Shown one piece after another: positions 19,002 through 29,165 of a stretch of 64,000 nt of DNA (position 1 is the first letter of the stretch; every line of letters starts with the position of its first letter). The DNA is from Lepidurus packardi (Eukaryota > Arthropoda > Branchiopoda > Notostraca > Triopsidae): positions 1-64,000 of the forward strand of contig JAKZAN010000355.1 of the NCBI GenBank assembly GCA_023053545.1, in the 5' to 3' direction. The notes beneath the pieces were generated by a model that was given only the letters and a program-made list of their open reading frames with translations, was not told where the DNA came from and searched no databases. Both the position numbers and the translations under genes were made by a program.

Positions 19002-19970
19002 ATGGCGCAAACACAGATCAACGGCGGCACACAGATCCGCAGCGGGACCATCACCGCCGACAGGCTGGTCGAGGGAACCCTCAGTAAAACCTCCGTTGGC
19101 CTGGGCAACGTCGACAACACCAGCGACGCCAATAAGCCGGTCTCCACGGCCACTCAGACCGCTCTCGACCTCAAGCAGAACCTGTCGGCGAAGGGCCAGG
19201 CCAACGGCTACGCCTCCCTCGACGGTGGCGGCAAGGTTCCGGTCTCCCAGCTGCCTAACTCCATCATGGAGTACCAGGGCGTCTGGAACGCCTCGACCAA
19301 CACCCCCACCCTGGCAAGTGGCACTGGCAACACCGGCGATGTGTACCGTGTGTCGGTCGCGGGAACCGCCCTGTCGTTGGATTTTGAGGTCGGCGATTAC
19401 GTCATCTACAACGGCACCACCTGGGAAAAGTCCGACACCACCGACGCAGTGGCATCGGTCGCGGGCCGCACCGGCAACGTCGTCCTGACCAAGACCGACG
19501 TGGGCCTGGCCAACGTCGACAACACCAGCGACGCCAACAAGCCCATCAGCACCGCCACGCAGACCGCGCTGAACGGTAAAGAGCCGACGATCACCGCTGG
19601 AACTACCAGCCAGTATTGGCGCGGCGACAAGAGCTTCCAGACGCTCGACAAGTCGGCTGTTGGCCTGAGTAACGTCGACAACACCAGCGACGCCAACAAG
19701 CCAGTCTCCACGGCAACGCAGACCGCTCTTAACCTCAAGCTGACCACCGCCAACTACGTCGTGCGGGAAACCCCGTCCGGCTCGGTGAACGGCACCAATA
19801 CCGGCTTCACCCTGGCATTCACCCCGGTGGCGGGTAGCGAGTCGGTGTACCTGAACGGCATCCTGCAGGAGCCGGGAACGGGCAACGACTACACCATCTC
19901 TGCGGCGGCGATCACCTTCCTGTTCACCCCGGTGAGCGGCGACAAGATTCGGGTCACTTACATCAAGTGA
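19002..19970 (+). CDS. Tail fibre protein with NVDNTSDANKP repeats
   Basis: 322 aa, ATG with AGAAGGAAGTGGC upstream. Three copies of VGLxNVDNTSDANKPxSTATQTAL (residues ~30, ~167, ~226) form the trimeric-fibre repeat widespread in phage tail fibres. Between the first two lies a folded insert with NGYASLDGGGKVPVSQLPNS and VGDYVIYNGTTWEKSDTTDAV, also present in the neighbour at 21024-21989. The C-terminal ~75 residues form a beta domain. Probable receptor-binding fibre subunit. Confidence 0.78.
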   Translation: MAQTQINGGTQIRSGTITADRLVEGTLSKTSVGLGNVDNTSDANKPVSTATQTALDLKQNLSAKGQANGYASLDGGGKVPVSQLPNSIMEYQGVWNASTNTPTLASGTGNTGDVYRVSVAGTALSLDFEVGDYVIYNGTTWEKSDTTDAVASVAGRTGNVVLTKTDVGLANVDNTSDANKPISTATQTALNGKEPTITAGTTSQYWRGDKSFQTLDKSAVGLSNVDNTSDANKPVSTATQTALNLKLTTANYVVRETPSGSVNGTNTGFTLAFTPVAGSESVYLNGILQEPGTGNDYTISAAAITFLFTPVSGDKIRVTYIK

Positions 19971-19991
19971 GCGGCGTGAGCGTCCCGGGGG

Positions 19992-20010
19992 GTGTTGCAA
20001 AACGCAACAC
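19992..20010. repeat. 19-bp palindrome copy 5 (spacer AAAAC)
   Basis: Perfect copy in the 73-nt gap between two fibre genes, with an extended GGGTGTTGC / GCAACACCC dyad. Confidence 0.92.
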
Positions 20011-20043
20011 CCGGACTGGACAGACCGGCGGTAAGGACGCGAT

Positions 20044-21027
20044 ATGCCCCGCACTGAGGTAACCGGCAGCCAGATCAAAGACGCATCGGTATCGCTTACC
20101 GCCGACGTCGTTGACACCCTGCCTGTTACCAACGGCGGCATCGGAGTAGCCAGTCTGGCCTCAGGAAGCGTTCTCGTCGGCGCGGGCACCAATGCCGTCG
20201 GAGTTGTTTTCCCTGGCACAACCGGGAACGTACTCACCTCCAACGGCTCGACTTGGGTATCCGGCACGGCAGGTCAGCCGAAGTTTATGACCGGCACCTC
20301 AGCTACTGCGGCAGCCACCACCGCCAAGACGGTGACCCTGGACAGCCCGTGGGCGACGACCACCCCAGCAGCGGGCGATTGGCTCGTCATCAACTTCTCC
20401 AACGGGCACAGTATCGCCACGCCAACTCTGGCGGTGAACGGCGGCACCGCCTACCCGATCCGTACCGCCAACAATCAGAGCAACGCTTCCAACACCGCCA
20501 CTGCGGCTGGCTACCCGGTGCTGCTGTACTTCACCGGGACTGCCTACATCCTGTCCGGCTCAACCGCCAACACCACCTACAACGAGATTAGCGCCGCGGA
20601 GATCGTCAGCACGACCGACGTCAATACGCGCCTCATTAGCGGTCAGCGCGCCGAAACCCTGATGGCCAATGAGGCCACCAAGACCCGCACACTGACCGGC
20701 AAAACAATCTCCGGCGCCTCTAACACCCTGTCGAACATCGCCCAATCCTCAGTCACCAGCTTGACCACCGACCTGGCGGGCAAGCAGTCCACAAGCGAGA
20801 AGGCCCAGGCCAACGGCTATGCCTCGCTGGACTCCTCGGCCAGGGTGCCCATCGCCCAACTCCCGCCAGGCACGGCGGTCGATAGCGTCACCCGCACGGA
20901 TGGCTATATTCAATTTTATTCGGGCACAACCGCAGTCGGCTCCCCGATCTATCTCGACAACAGCGTGATCGACGGCGGCACCGCGGCGTCGTCCAGCGTC
21001 AGCACATTTGATGGGGGGACTCCGTGA
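20044..21027 (+). CDS. Tail fibre protein (327 aa)
   Basis: ATG preceded by GGTAAGGACGCGAT. The N-terminus SQIKDASVSLTADVVDTLPV, then VTNGGIGVASLASGSVLVGAG and GTTGNVLTSNGSTWVSG, is a fibre pattern also seen in non-actinobacterial phages. The C-terminal quarter has KTISGASNTLSNIAQSS and QANGYASLDSSARVPIAQLP, modules shared with the fibres on both sides. It overlaps the next gene as GTGA. Confidence 0.72.
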   Translation: MPRTEVTGSQIKDASVSLTADVVDTLPVTNGGIGVASLASGSVLVGAGTNAVGVVFPGTTGNVLTSNGSTWVSGTAGQPKFMTGTSATAAATTAKTVTLDSPWATTTPAAGDWLVINFSNGHSIATPTLAVNGGTAYPIRTANNQSNASNTATAAGYPVLLYFTGTAYILSGSTANTTYNEISAAEIVSTTDVNTRLISGQRAETLMANEATKTRTLTGKTISGASNTLSNIAQSSVTSLTTDLAGKQSTSEKAQANGYASLDSSARVPIAQLPPGTAVDSVTRTDGYIQFYSGTTAVGSPIYLDNSVIDGGTAASSSVSTFDGGTP

Positions 21028-21989
21028 GCAGGATTCAGTGGCGGCGCGACACCGCAGCAGCGTGGACGGCGGCGAACCCGATCCTGGCTGAGGGCGAGGC
21101 TGGGTTTGAGACCAACACCCTCAAGGTGAAGGTGGGCGACGGGGTCACCGCCTGGAACGGGCTGGCCTATCTCACCGCCCCCGGCGCGGAACTGTTGGTC
21201 AACAAGGGTGCCGCTAACGGATATGCCTCTCTGGACTCCAACGGCAAGGTGCCCGGATCTCAGCTGCCCAACAGCGTGATGACCTATGAGGGTCTGCACA
21301 ACGTGTCCACGAACGTCCCAACGCTGTCGGATGCAACTGGCGACGCGGGCCAGGTCTACCGGGTCTCAGTTGGCGCAAGCCGCAACTACGGATCGGGCAG
21401 CATCACCCTTGACGTGGGGGACTACCTGATCCACTCCGGCACTGTTTGGCAGAAGGCCGACACGACCGACGCGGTGTCCACAGTGGCCGGGCAGACCGGC
21501 AACGTGGTGCTCACCAAGTCCGACGTGGGCCTGGCCAACGTCGACAACACTTCGGACGCGACCAAACTCTCAGCCAACGGCACCCTGACTAACAAGGTCA
21601 TCTCAGGCGCGAGCAACACGATCTCCAGCATCGCCAACGCTTCGCTGACCAACTCAGCGATTACCATCGCCGGGACGTCGACGAGCTTGGGCGGGGCGAT
21701 CACGCAGGACGCCATCACCGGCCTATCGTCCACCGGCCTGGTTCGGCGTACCGCGGCTAATACCTTGGCGACTGCGACCGCCGGCACAGACTTTGTCGCC
21801 CCGGGCGGCGCGCTGGGCACCCCGTCGAGCGGCACCCTGACCAACACGACTGGCCTGCCGGTGGCCGGCATCAGCGCCACCGGCACCAGGGACTCAACCA
21901 CTTTCCTGCGCGGCGACGGGACATGGGCCGCGTCATCTGGTGGTATCAGCACAGGAAAGGCCATCGCGATGGCGATGGTTTTTGGATAA
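21024..21989 (+). CDS. Tail fibre protein with hyaluronidase-type N-terminal module
   Basis: 321 aa, GTG overlapping the previous stop. N-terminal RIQWRRDTAAAWTAANPILA, then GEAGFETNTLKVKVGDGVTAW, is a tail-anchoring module found at the N-terminus of many phage fibres. It recurs in the protein at 29166-30161. One NVDNTSDA repeat is at ~170, followed by shaft sequence (KVISGASNTISSIANASLTN) and a C-terminal GTRDSTTFLRGDGTWA motif common at fibre ends. Confidence 0.75.
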   Translation: MSRIQWRRDTAAAWTAANPILAEGEAGFETNTLKVKVGDGVTAWNGLAYLTAPGAELLVNKGAANGYASLDSNGKVPGSQLPNSVMTYEGLHNVSTNVPTLSDATGDAGQVYRVSVGASRNYGSGSITLDVGDYLIHSGTVWQKADTTDAVSTVAGQTGNVVLTKSDVGLANVDNTSDATKLSANGTLTNKVISGASNTISSIANASLTNSAITIAGTSTSLGGAITQDAITGLSSTGLVRRTAANTLATATAGTDFVAPGGALGTPSSGTLTNTTGLPVAGISATGTRDSTTFLRGDGTWAASSGGISTGKAIAMAMVFG

Positions 21990-21998
21990 GGACACCTA

Positions 21999-22361
21999 AT
22001 GGCTAACCCGAATATCGTCAATGTCACCACTATCCAGGGCAAGACCGTGGGCGCCGCAGTGACGACGACGGTCGCCGCCCTGGTGTCCAACGGCGCGGCC
22101 AGCAACAAAATCTTCAAGATTAACTCTTTGACCATCGCCAACGTGGACGGGGTTAACTCCTGCGACGTGACGGTGGACGTGTTCAAGAACCAGGCCACCG
22201 CACTGCGGCTCGCGTTCACGATCGCGGTGCCGGCCGACGCCACCCTGGTGGTGATCTCCAAGGACTCGTCGATCTACTTGGAGGAGAACGATTCTCTGCG
22301 GGTGACCGCGAGCGTTAACGGCGATCTGGAAGCAGTGTGCAGCTACGAAGAGATTTCGTAG
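21999..22361 (+). CDS. Small virion-associated beta protein (120 aa)
   Basis: ATG with AAGGACACCT upstream. The sequence (SNKIFKINSLTIANVDGVNS, then CDVTVDVFKN and VISKDSSIYLEENDSLRVTA) resembles small beta-sandwich tail or neck-fibre proteins of marine and actinobacterial phages. It lies between fibre genes and probably is a fibre accessory protein. Confidence 0.65.
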   Translation: MANPNIVNVTTIQGKTVGAAVTTTVAALVSNGAASNKIFKINSLTIANVDGVNSCDVTVDVFKNQATALRLAFTIAVPADATLVVISKDSSIYLEENDSLRVTASVNGDLEAVCSYEEIS

Positions 22362-22364
22362 CTG

Positions 22365-23108
22365 ATGGCGGGTAAGGGCACCGTCTTCGACAACGGCGGG
22401 TACATCGGGCGCAAGGGCACCTTCGGTGAGGCACTGGGGGTCGTTCCTACTGTCGTAACTGACGGTCTGGTATTGCACGTCGATGCCGCCAACACGCTGT
22501 CCTACCCCGGCACCGGCACCACCTGGACGAGCCTGGTCGGGACGGGAAACAACCTGACCTTGACCAACTCCCCCACCTGGAACTCAGCGGGGTATTTCTC
22601 CACCGGGGCGAGCGGATTCTTCACCGGGGCAGGGAGCGCGACCATCCCGACTGGCAATAGCAGCTACACCATGCAGTGCTGGGTTCGGCTGCCGACCTGG
22701 GCCGCTGGCCGGGGCATGATGTCCATTGGCGGCTACGGCACCGGAAACCAGGCCAACGCGATTAGAACCACCGACGCGGGAACACTGGGACAGTTCATCC
22801 ACTACTGGTGGGCCAACGATCTATCGTCCAGCAACAACAATGCCGGTCTGGCCGCGAACACTTGGTTCATGGTGACCGCCCAGTTCGACGGAACCAACCG
22901 ACGCATCTGGGCCAACACCAGCAACGTCGCATCTGACGCGCCCGGCTCAGGCCACAACGTCACTTCCTCCACCGTCCAGGTGGCCAAGACATACAGCACC
23001 GAGTACCTGCAAGGGGACGTGGCGACGGCCTACATCTACAACCGCGCCCTGACCTCGACCGAGATCACCACGAACTACAACATCATCCGCACCAGGTTCG
23101 GTGTCTGA
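22365..23108 (+). CDS. LamG/concanavalin-A-like tail protein (247 aa)
   Basis: It starts 3 nt after the previous stop. After a ~30-aa lead comes a single LamG jelly roll: TDGLVLHVDAANTLSYPGTG, then SYTMQCWVRLPTW, WFMVTAQFDGTNRRIWANTS and GDVATAYIYNRALTSTEITT. Such domains bind sugars on the host surface. It overlaps the next gene by one base (TGATG) and is paralogous to it (shared LDAANxLSYPGTGTTW). Confidence 0.8.
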   Translation: MAGKGTVFDNGGYIGRKGTFGEALGVVPTVVTDGLVLHVDAANTLSYPGTGTTWTSLVGTGNNLTLTNSPTWNSAGYFSTGASGFFTGAGSATIPTGNSSYTMQCWVRLPTWAAGRGMMSIGGYGTGNQANAIRTTDAGTLGQFIHYWWANDLSSSNNNAGLAANTWFMVTAQFDGTNRRIWANTSNVASDAPGSGHNVTSSTVQVAKTYSTEYLQGDVATAYIYNRALTSTEITTNYNIIRTRFGV

Positions 23109-23818
23109 TGGGCGTGTGGAGCCTGACGGCGGCGTATGACAGCAAGGCGACACCCGCGCCAGCGGTAGTGACCAGCGGCCTGACCGTCTATCTGGATGCC
23201 GCCAACGCGCTCTCCTATCCCGGCACTGGCACGACATGGACAGATTTGAGCGGTAGTGGGTACAACTTCACCGTCCAGGCTGCGGCCTACACCGCAAGTC
23301 CGACCCCGCACTTCAACTTTGAGGGTTCCTACGGTTGGGCCTCTCGCGGCAGTGACGTGCCAGCCTTCACCAACTCAACAGTGATGGCGTTCAGCACGAT
23401 CAAGAACACCACCTCCGACTGGCGCACCCTATTGCGTGGCAACCGATCCGATCACCAAGTCATCATCGGCAGCGACAACCTCATGGGCATGTACGACAAT
23501 GACGCAGCCGGGTACCTCAACTGCGGCTTCAATATCACCACCCTGCCCAACCCCTACACCCAGTTCAATTGCTTGACGTGGCGGTTCTCGCAAACAACTT
23601 CCCCCTACTATCGCTTCAACTTCAACAGCGGCTCAACGAACTACGACATCTCCGACTCCCGCGCCGGGTCGGGTGACGGCTTCATCGCGCTGGGGGCATA
23701 CCAGGGCGGCAGCCAGTTCTTCGGCAAGATCGCGGTGTTCCTCTACTACAACCGGCAACTGACGACCGACGAGATAACCCAGAACTACAACTTCTTCAAG
23801 ACGAGGTTGGGCATCTAA
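23108..23818 (+). CDS. LamG/concanavalin-A-like tail protein (236 aa)
   Basis: Same plan as its upstream neighbour: TSGLTVYLDAANALSYPGTG, a jelly-roll core, then GKIAVFLYYNRQLTTDEITQ and NFFKTRLGI at the C-terminus. A tandem duplication is likely. The stop overlaps the start of the giant LamG protein as TAATG. Confidence 0.8.
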   Translation: MGVWSLTAAYDSKATPAPAVVTSGLTVYLDAANALSYPGTGTTWTDLSGSGYNFTVQAAAYTASPTPHFNFEGSYGWASRGSDVPAFTNSTVMAFSTIKNTTSDWRTLLRGNRSDHQVIIGSDNLMGMYDNDAAGYLNCGFNITTLPNPYTQFNCLTWRFSQTTSPYYRFNFNSGSTNYDISDSRAGSGDGFIALGAYQGGSQFFGKIAVFLYYNRQLTTDEITQNYNFFKTRLGI

Positions 23819-26800
23819 TGGGCCGGGGCAACATGATCGGCAAGCCCAACCTCCCGGCCACCACTAGGGCCGGCGGGGTGTGGAGTCTGCGTGAGCAGAA
23901 CACCGCGAACCTGGCTGGCGAGTGGCCGGGGTACGACCCGCAGTGGTCGAAGACCTCGCTGTTGCTCAAGACCGGCAGCGTCACTGCCGACACCTTCCTC
24001 GACTCGTCGGCCAACAACTTCGCGGTCACCAAGTTCGGTGACACGATCCAGACCACCAGCACCCCCTACGCCCCGTACTGGTCGAATCTTTTCGACGGGA
24101 CGGGTGACTACCTCACCGTCCCGTCTAGTTCTGCTTACGCAATGGGCACAGGAGACTTCACCGTTGAATGCTGGGTGATGTTCAACGGGATTAACGGAGT
24201 TGCCAACGGCATCTTCCAAACAGGCACCAGTCACTTCCCAGCTACTACCGCGAACAGCATCGCACTGGCGACGGTCACGTCGGGCAGTGTGTGGCAGATA
24301 TACGCCAAAGGCGCACAGAACAACTCTGCGACAACGTGGACGCTAGGGCAGTGGTATCACTGCGCGGTGGTGCGGGCCAGCGGCACCACGCGGCTCTACG
24401 TCAACGGGGTGGCAGTCATCACCGTGGCCGCAGACACCACCGATTACACCGGCACTTTCTTGGGAATCGGCGCGATCTACAGCACGTCGTACTCACAGAA
24501 CGGCTACATCGCGGGGTTCCGGTGCGTTAAGGGAACCGCCGTCTACACCGGCAACTTCACGCCACCGACTTCTCCACTGACGGCCATCAGCGGCACGTCA
24601 CTGCTGACGTGCCAGGACAACGGTTTCATTGACCGCAGTGCCAACAACGTCACGGTCACCCGCGTCGGTGACGTGGCGGTGTCCAGGTTCTCCCCGTTCT
24701 CCTGGGAGTGGACGGCAGCATCCGGCGGCAGTGCGGTCTTCGATGGGGCGGGTGACTACCTCACCGTGCCGTCTACGTCGGGGCAGTTGGGAGCGGGTGA
24801 CTTCACAGTGGAGTGCTGGGTGAACCTCACTTCCAAGGTGACCGCCTACCCGACCATCTTCAACAACTACAGCACCTGGGGCGCGGGGGCGTTGGGTCTG
24901 TTCGCCGGTCACGATGGCGGCAGCACCACCAAGTACAACGTGTCGGTCAACGGCACCTTCCCGGCGATCAACAGCACCGCCGACATCGTGTATGGGCGGT
25001 GGACACACCTCGCCGTCGTGCGGAGCGGCACCATCATCACGCTCTATGTGAATGGGACGGCCAGCGGAACCTTTACCAGTTCTGCCACCCTTAATCAGTC
25101 CAACACATTGTGGATCGGGACGGCGGGGGATCAAGTCGCCAACGGATACCTCAATGGTCAGGTATCAAACTTCCGCGTGGTGGTCGGCACAGCGGTCTAC
25201 ACCACCAACTTCACCCCTCCCACGTCGCCGGTCACCGCTATCGCCAACACCAGGGTGCTGCTCAACTTCAACAATGCCGCCTACCGCGACACCAGCGGCC
25301 TCGCGTCCATCACCCGTCCTTTCGGCACCCCCTCACGCGGCACCGTCGCCCCAGGCACCGACCTGACGAGCATCGGCTTCAACGGCACCACCGACTACCT
25401 CAGTTGGCCGGGATACACCGCCGTGAACTTCGGCACCGGCAACTTCACCATGCAGGCGTGGGTGCGGCTCAACGCCCTGCCGACCTCCGATGCGTGGCCG
25501 ACCAGCTACAGCAGCCACATGGTGATCGTGGAGTGCGGTTCCTTCAATGCCGGGGATGGCATCGCGTTCATCATCGGTGCCACCAAGCTGATAGTCCACA
25601 ACAACGACACCCCCTTCCTGAGTAGCAGTACCCACGGCCTGACCGTAGGAACCTGGAACCACCTCGCGGTGACCCGCAGTGGTACCACGCTGTACTTCTT
25701 CGTCAACGGCAACCCCATCGGTACCACGACCTTCAACGTCAGTTCAGGCACCGGAGCATCCACCTTCGTCGGTTGCGAAACCGGCCAGGGCGCGTTCCTC
25801 AATGGCCTGCTGTGCAACCTCAAGGTGGACAAGGCCGCGCTCTACACCGCCGCGTTCACCCCGTCTCGGCTCGCGGAAACCCCCACCGCCAGCACCACGC
25901 TGCTGCTGAACGCCACCGCCGACTTCACCGACGCGACCAACAAGAACAACTTCGCCAACACCAACGCAACCATCGCCACCACGCCGATGATCTACACCGG
26001 CTCGTCGGCCAGCTTCACCGGGGCCAACTATCTTCGGGCGCACCCGTCCTCCACGCTGTCTACCAACTTCTCGTTCACGACCGGGGACTTCTGCATTGAG
26101 GCGTGGATATACCCGACCGCCGTCACCGGCACCGACCGCTGCCTCTGGGACACCCGCGCCGCCGCCGGCGATGCCGGGATGGTGGTGTTCATCGACACCA
26201 ACGGCAAGCTGTCCAACTACACCAGCGGTGGAATCCGGCTGACCTCCACCCCCGCCCTGGTGGCGAACGTGTGGCAGCACATCGCCGTGGTGCGGGTGGC
26301 CGGCGTGCTGGCTTACTACATCAATGGTCAACCGGCGGGATCGGTGGCCTACGCGACTACCATCGACTGCCCCGGCCAGGCCAGCATCGGCATCCGCTTC
26401 GATAATGCGGTCGGGTTCACCGGGTTTGTGGACGAGCTTCGGGTGACCAAGGGCAACGGTCGCTATACCGGGGCGTTCACACCGGCCACCGGCCCGTTCA
26501 GTCAGGACTGGGAGCCGTTTTACAACGACACCCTGTCTACCTCCAACGCACTGACGGTCAAGACCGTTGATGTGGCCGGGGCGACGAACAACACCTTCTG
26601 GGACGACTCCACCAACAACTTCGCCGTGACCCGCGTCGGGGACACCACGCAGGGCACCTACTCACCGTTCTATCCGACCGGCTATTGGTCGAACTACTTC
26701 GACGGCAGCGGCGACTATTTGAGCATTGCCGACAATGCCGCCCTCAACATGGGCACCGGGAACTTCACCATTGAGTTCTGGTGGATGCCGACAGGAGGAA

Positions 26801-29157
26801 GCTGGAAAACGCCATTTGACAAGGGTTTCACCAACGCGGGTGGTTTGCTGTTCCAGACCAACAACACCACGACCAACGTGATAGACATTTACGCTTCGGG
26901 AACCAAGGTTCTGACCGCGAACACCGCCGTCAAGATGAGCGCGTGGAACCACATCGCGCTCGTCCGAAACGGCACCACCATGACCTTGTATCAGGACGGT
27001 GTATCGGTAGGTTCAGTTTCTAACTCAACCAACTTCACTTGCGCCCAACCCGTCCTTCTCGGCACCGACTTGAGCTACACGACCAACTCCCAATTCGCTG
27101 GGTATCTGTCCAACCTCCGCGTCGTCAAGGGCACGGCGGTCTACACCGCGAACTTCACCCCACCCACCGATCCGCTTACCGCGATCACCAACACCAGCTT
27201 GCTGACGTGCCAGGACAACAGGTTCATCGACCGCAGCACCAACAACTTCACCTTGACCAGGACGGGCGACGTGACGGTCAGCCGCTTCGACCCCTTCCCG
27301 CTCCCCGTCCAGGCGATCACCACCGCCACCAGCGCTCCTTCCGGCAGCGTGTACTTCGACGGCGCTGGCGACTACATGACCGTCCCGTACACCGCCGCCA
27401 ACTTCGACTGGTGGAGCAGCGACCACACCATCGAGGCGTGGGTGTTCGCATCGTCCTGGTCAACGTGGTCGTACACCGACGGATCGTTCACGCTTCCCAT
27501 CGTGGCGGGAAACAACGATCCGGCCAGCCAGATCAACTATTGGTCATTCGGGCCGATTTCGGATGGGCGACTCAGCTTCTACTACTACAACGGTGGGTCT
27601 TACTCGCAGTTCAGCACCCAGACACTCAACGTCAGTCAGTGGAATCACATCGCCATGACCAAGACCTCTGCCGGTATCACGCTCTACGTCAACGGGGTGG
27701 CGGGAACCACCACCGCCATCGTCGGCACTCCGCAGTCCAGCACCGGGTACTCATTGACAATCGGTGCTGGAAAGAATGTCCAGGTGACCGGGAACATCTC
27801 CAACCTCCGCATCGTCAAAGGCACGGCAGTGTATTCCGGCAGCTTCACCCCGCCGACCGCTCAGTTGGCCGCGATCACCAACACCAAGCTCCTGACCGCC
27901 CAGAGTCCCAGCACCGTGACTGACGCATCTACCAACGCCCTGACCGTCACCCGCGTCGGGGACACCAAGGCCAGCAACCTCAACCCATTCCAGGCACCCG
28001 CCAAGTTCGCCACCTACCCCTACGGCGGCAGCGGCTACTTCGACGGCAGCGGTGATTACTTGACCGTGCCGACCAGTACAGCACTAGCACTGGGCACCGG
28101 AGACTTCACCATTGAGTTCTGGGTCTACCCCACAACTAGCGCATTTCAGTTGTGGGTTAGCAGTCCTGGCGGCGCAGAACGCAACTCAGTTGCCGTAGGC
28201 ATGAGAAACGGCAACTTTTGGTGGTTGTTCGGCAACGGGAGCAGTTGGGTTTTTGAGCGAGACATAGCTGGGGCCAACGCCACCCTCAACAGGTGGAACC
28301 ACATCGCGGTCACTAGATCGGGCGGGACGGCCAGGTACTTCGTCAATGGTGCGCTGATCGACTCCCTTGCTGACACCACCAACCTCGTTCAGGGAACGTC
28401 TTGGCAAATAGGTGCCTACACCCCCAACAGCTACTTCTTGACCGGATACCTGTCCAACCTCCGCGTCGTGAAGGGCACGGCTGTTTACACCGCTGCGTTC
28501 ACACCACCCACCGCTCCGGTCACCGCGATCAGTGGCACTAGCCTGCTGCTCAACTTCGACAACGCTGGGGTGTACGACGCAAACGGAATCACAAACTTCA
28601 CCACCTTCGGTGATACCAAGACCAGCGCTGTCAGGAAGTACGCAGGATCATCGCTCGCGCTGGACGGCACCCTCGACTACATCCAAGCCAGCCCAGCCCC
28701 AGTCGGTAACTTTCTCATCGGCACTGGCGACTTCACGATAGAGGCGTGGACGTTCGCCACCGCCAACGACGGGGTGCGCGGCATCTTCGACTGGCGCAAC
28801 GGCGGCGACAGCACCGTCCCCAACCTGGCTTCGGTCAACGGCACCTTCGCCTACTACGTCAACGGAACCCCGATCAGCGGCGGCTCGTGCATCCTCAACA
28901 CCTGGCAGCACATCGCGGTCTGCCGTGCCGCCGGGATCACCCGCATGTTCCTCAACGGCACCCAGGTCGGGGTCGCCTACACCGATGCCAACAACTACAC
29001 CGCATACTCGCACGGCATGATGATCGGTGGAAGCTGGGACTCCGCTGGCAAGGGCGCTAAGGCGTGGAGTGGCAGTCTAGAAGACGTGCGAATCTCTCGT
29101 GCCGCCCGGTACGTCACTAACTTCGCTGTCCCTGCGGCAAGCCTGCCTCTAAGCTAA
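23818..29157 (+). CDS. Giant multi-LamG tail fibre/adhesin (1779 aa)
   Basis: About eight consecutive LamG-like jelly rolls follow a ~75-aa lead. Their openings are at residues ~92, 307, 519, 731, 961, 1177, 1407 and 1615, each marked by FDG(T/A/S)GDYLTVP, then GTGDFT(V/I)E(C/F)WV. Most units carry LYVNGVAV-type strands and end NLRVVKGTAVYTxNFTPPT. Linkers contain DSSxNNFxVTxxGDT. Bead-on-string LamG repeats suggest an extended adhesin that binds cell-wall polysaccharide at several points. It is the largest fibre gene and differs from the collagen-like fibres usual in mycobacteriophages. The start overlaps the previous stop. Confidence 0.85.
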   Translation: MGRGNMIGKPNLPATTRAGGVWSLREQNTANLAGEWPGYDPQWSKTSLLLKTGSVTADTFLDSSANNFAVTKFGDTIQTTSTPYAPYWSNLFDGTGDYLTVPSSSAYAMGTGDFTVECWVMFNGINGVANGIFQTGTSHFPATTANSIALATVTSGSVWQIYAKGAQNNSATTWTLGQWYHCAVVRASGTTRLYVNGVAVITVAADTTDYTGTFLGIGAIYSTSYSQNGYIAGFRCVKGTAVYTGNFTPPTSPLTAISGTSLLTCQDNGFIDRSANNVTVTRVGDVAVSRFSPFSWEWTAASGGSAVFDGAGDYLTVPSTSGQLGAGDFTVECWVNLTSKVTAYPTIFNNYSTWGAGALGLFAGHDGGSTTKYNVSVNGTFPAINSTADIVYGRWTHLAVVRSGTIITLYVNGTASGTFTSSATLNQSNTLWIGTAGDQVANGYLNGQVSNFRVVVGTAVYTTNFTPPTSPVTAIANTRVLLNFNNAAYRDTSGLASITRPFGTPSRGTVAPGTDLTSIGFNGTTDYLSWPGYTAVNFGTGNFTMQAWVRLNALPTSDAWPTSYSSHMVIVECGSFNAGDGIAFIIGATKLIVHNNDTPFLSSSTHGLTVGTWNHLAVTRSGTTLYFFVNGNPIGTTTFNVSSGTGASTFVGCETGQGAFLNGLLCNLKVDKAALYTAAFTPSRLAETPTASTTLLLNATADFTDATNKNNFANTNATIATTPMIYTGSSASFTGANYLRAHPSSTLSTNFSFTTGDFCIEAWIYPTAVTGTDRCLWDTRAAAGDAGMVVFIDTNGKLSNYTSGGIRLTSTPALVANVWQHIAVVRVAGVLAYYINGQPAGSVAYATTIDCPGQASIGIRFDNAVGFTGFVDELRVTKGNGRYTGAFTPATGPFSQDWEPFYNDTLSTSNALTVKTVDVAGATNNTFWDDSTNNFAVTRVGDTTQGTYSPFYPTGYWSNYFDGSGDYLSIADNAALNMGTGNFTIEFWWMPTGGSWKTPFDKGFTNAGGLLFQTNNTTTNVIDIYASGTKVLTANTAVKMSAWNHIALVRNGTTMTLYQDGVSVGSVSNSTNFTCAQPVLLGTDLSYTTNSQFAGYLSNLRVVKGTAVYTANFTPPTDPLTAITNTSLLTCQDNRFIDRSTNNFTLTRTGDVTVSRFDPFPLPVQAITTATSAPSGSVYFDGAGDYMTVPYTAANFDWWSSDHTIEAWVFASSWSTWSYTDGSFTLPIVAGNNDPASQINYWSFGPISDGRLSFYYYNGGSYSQFSTQTLNVSQWNHIAMTKTSAGITLYVNGVAGTTTAIVGTPQSSTGYSLTIGAGKNVQVTGNISNLRIVKGTAVYSGSFTPPTAQLAAITNTKLLTAQSPSTVTDASTNALTVTRVGDTKASNLNPFQAPAKFATYPYGGSGYFDGSGDYLTVPTSTALALGTGDFTIEFWVYPTTSAFQLWVSSPGGAERNSVAVGMRNGNFWWLFGNGSSWVFERDIAGANATLNRWNHIAVTRSGGTARYFVNGALIDSLADTTNLVQGTSWQIGAYTPNSYFLTGYLSNLRVVKGTAVYTAAFTPPTAPVTAISGTSLLLNFDNAGVYDANGITNFTTFGDTKTSAVRKYAGSSLALDGTLDYIQASPAPVGNFLIGTGDFTIEAWTFATANDGVRGIFDWRNGGDSTVPNLASVNGTFAYYVNGTPISGGSCILNTWQHIAVCRAAGITRMFLNGTQVGVAYTDANNYTAYSHGMMIGGSWDSAGKGAKAWSGSLEDVRISRAARYVTNFAVPAASLPLS

Positions 29158-29165
29158 GGAGTGTT

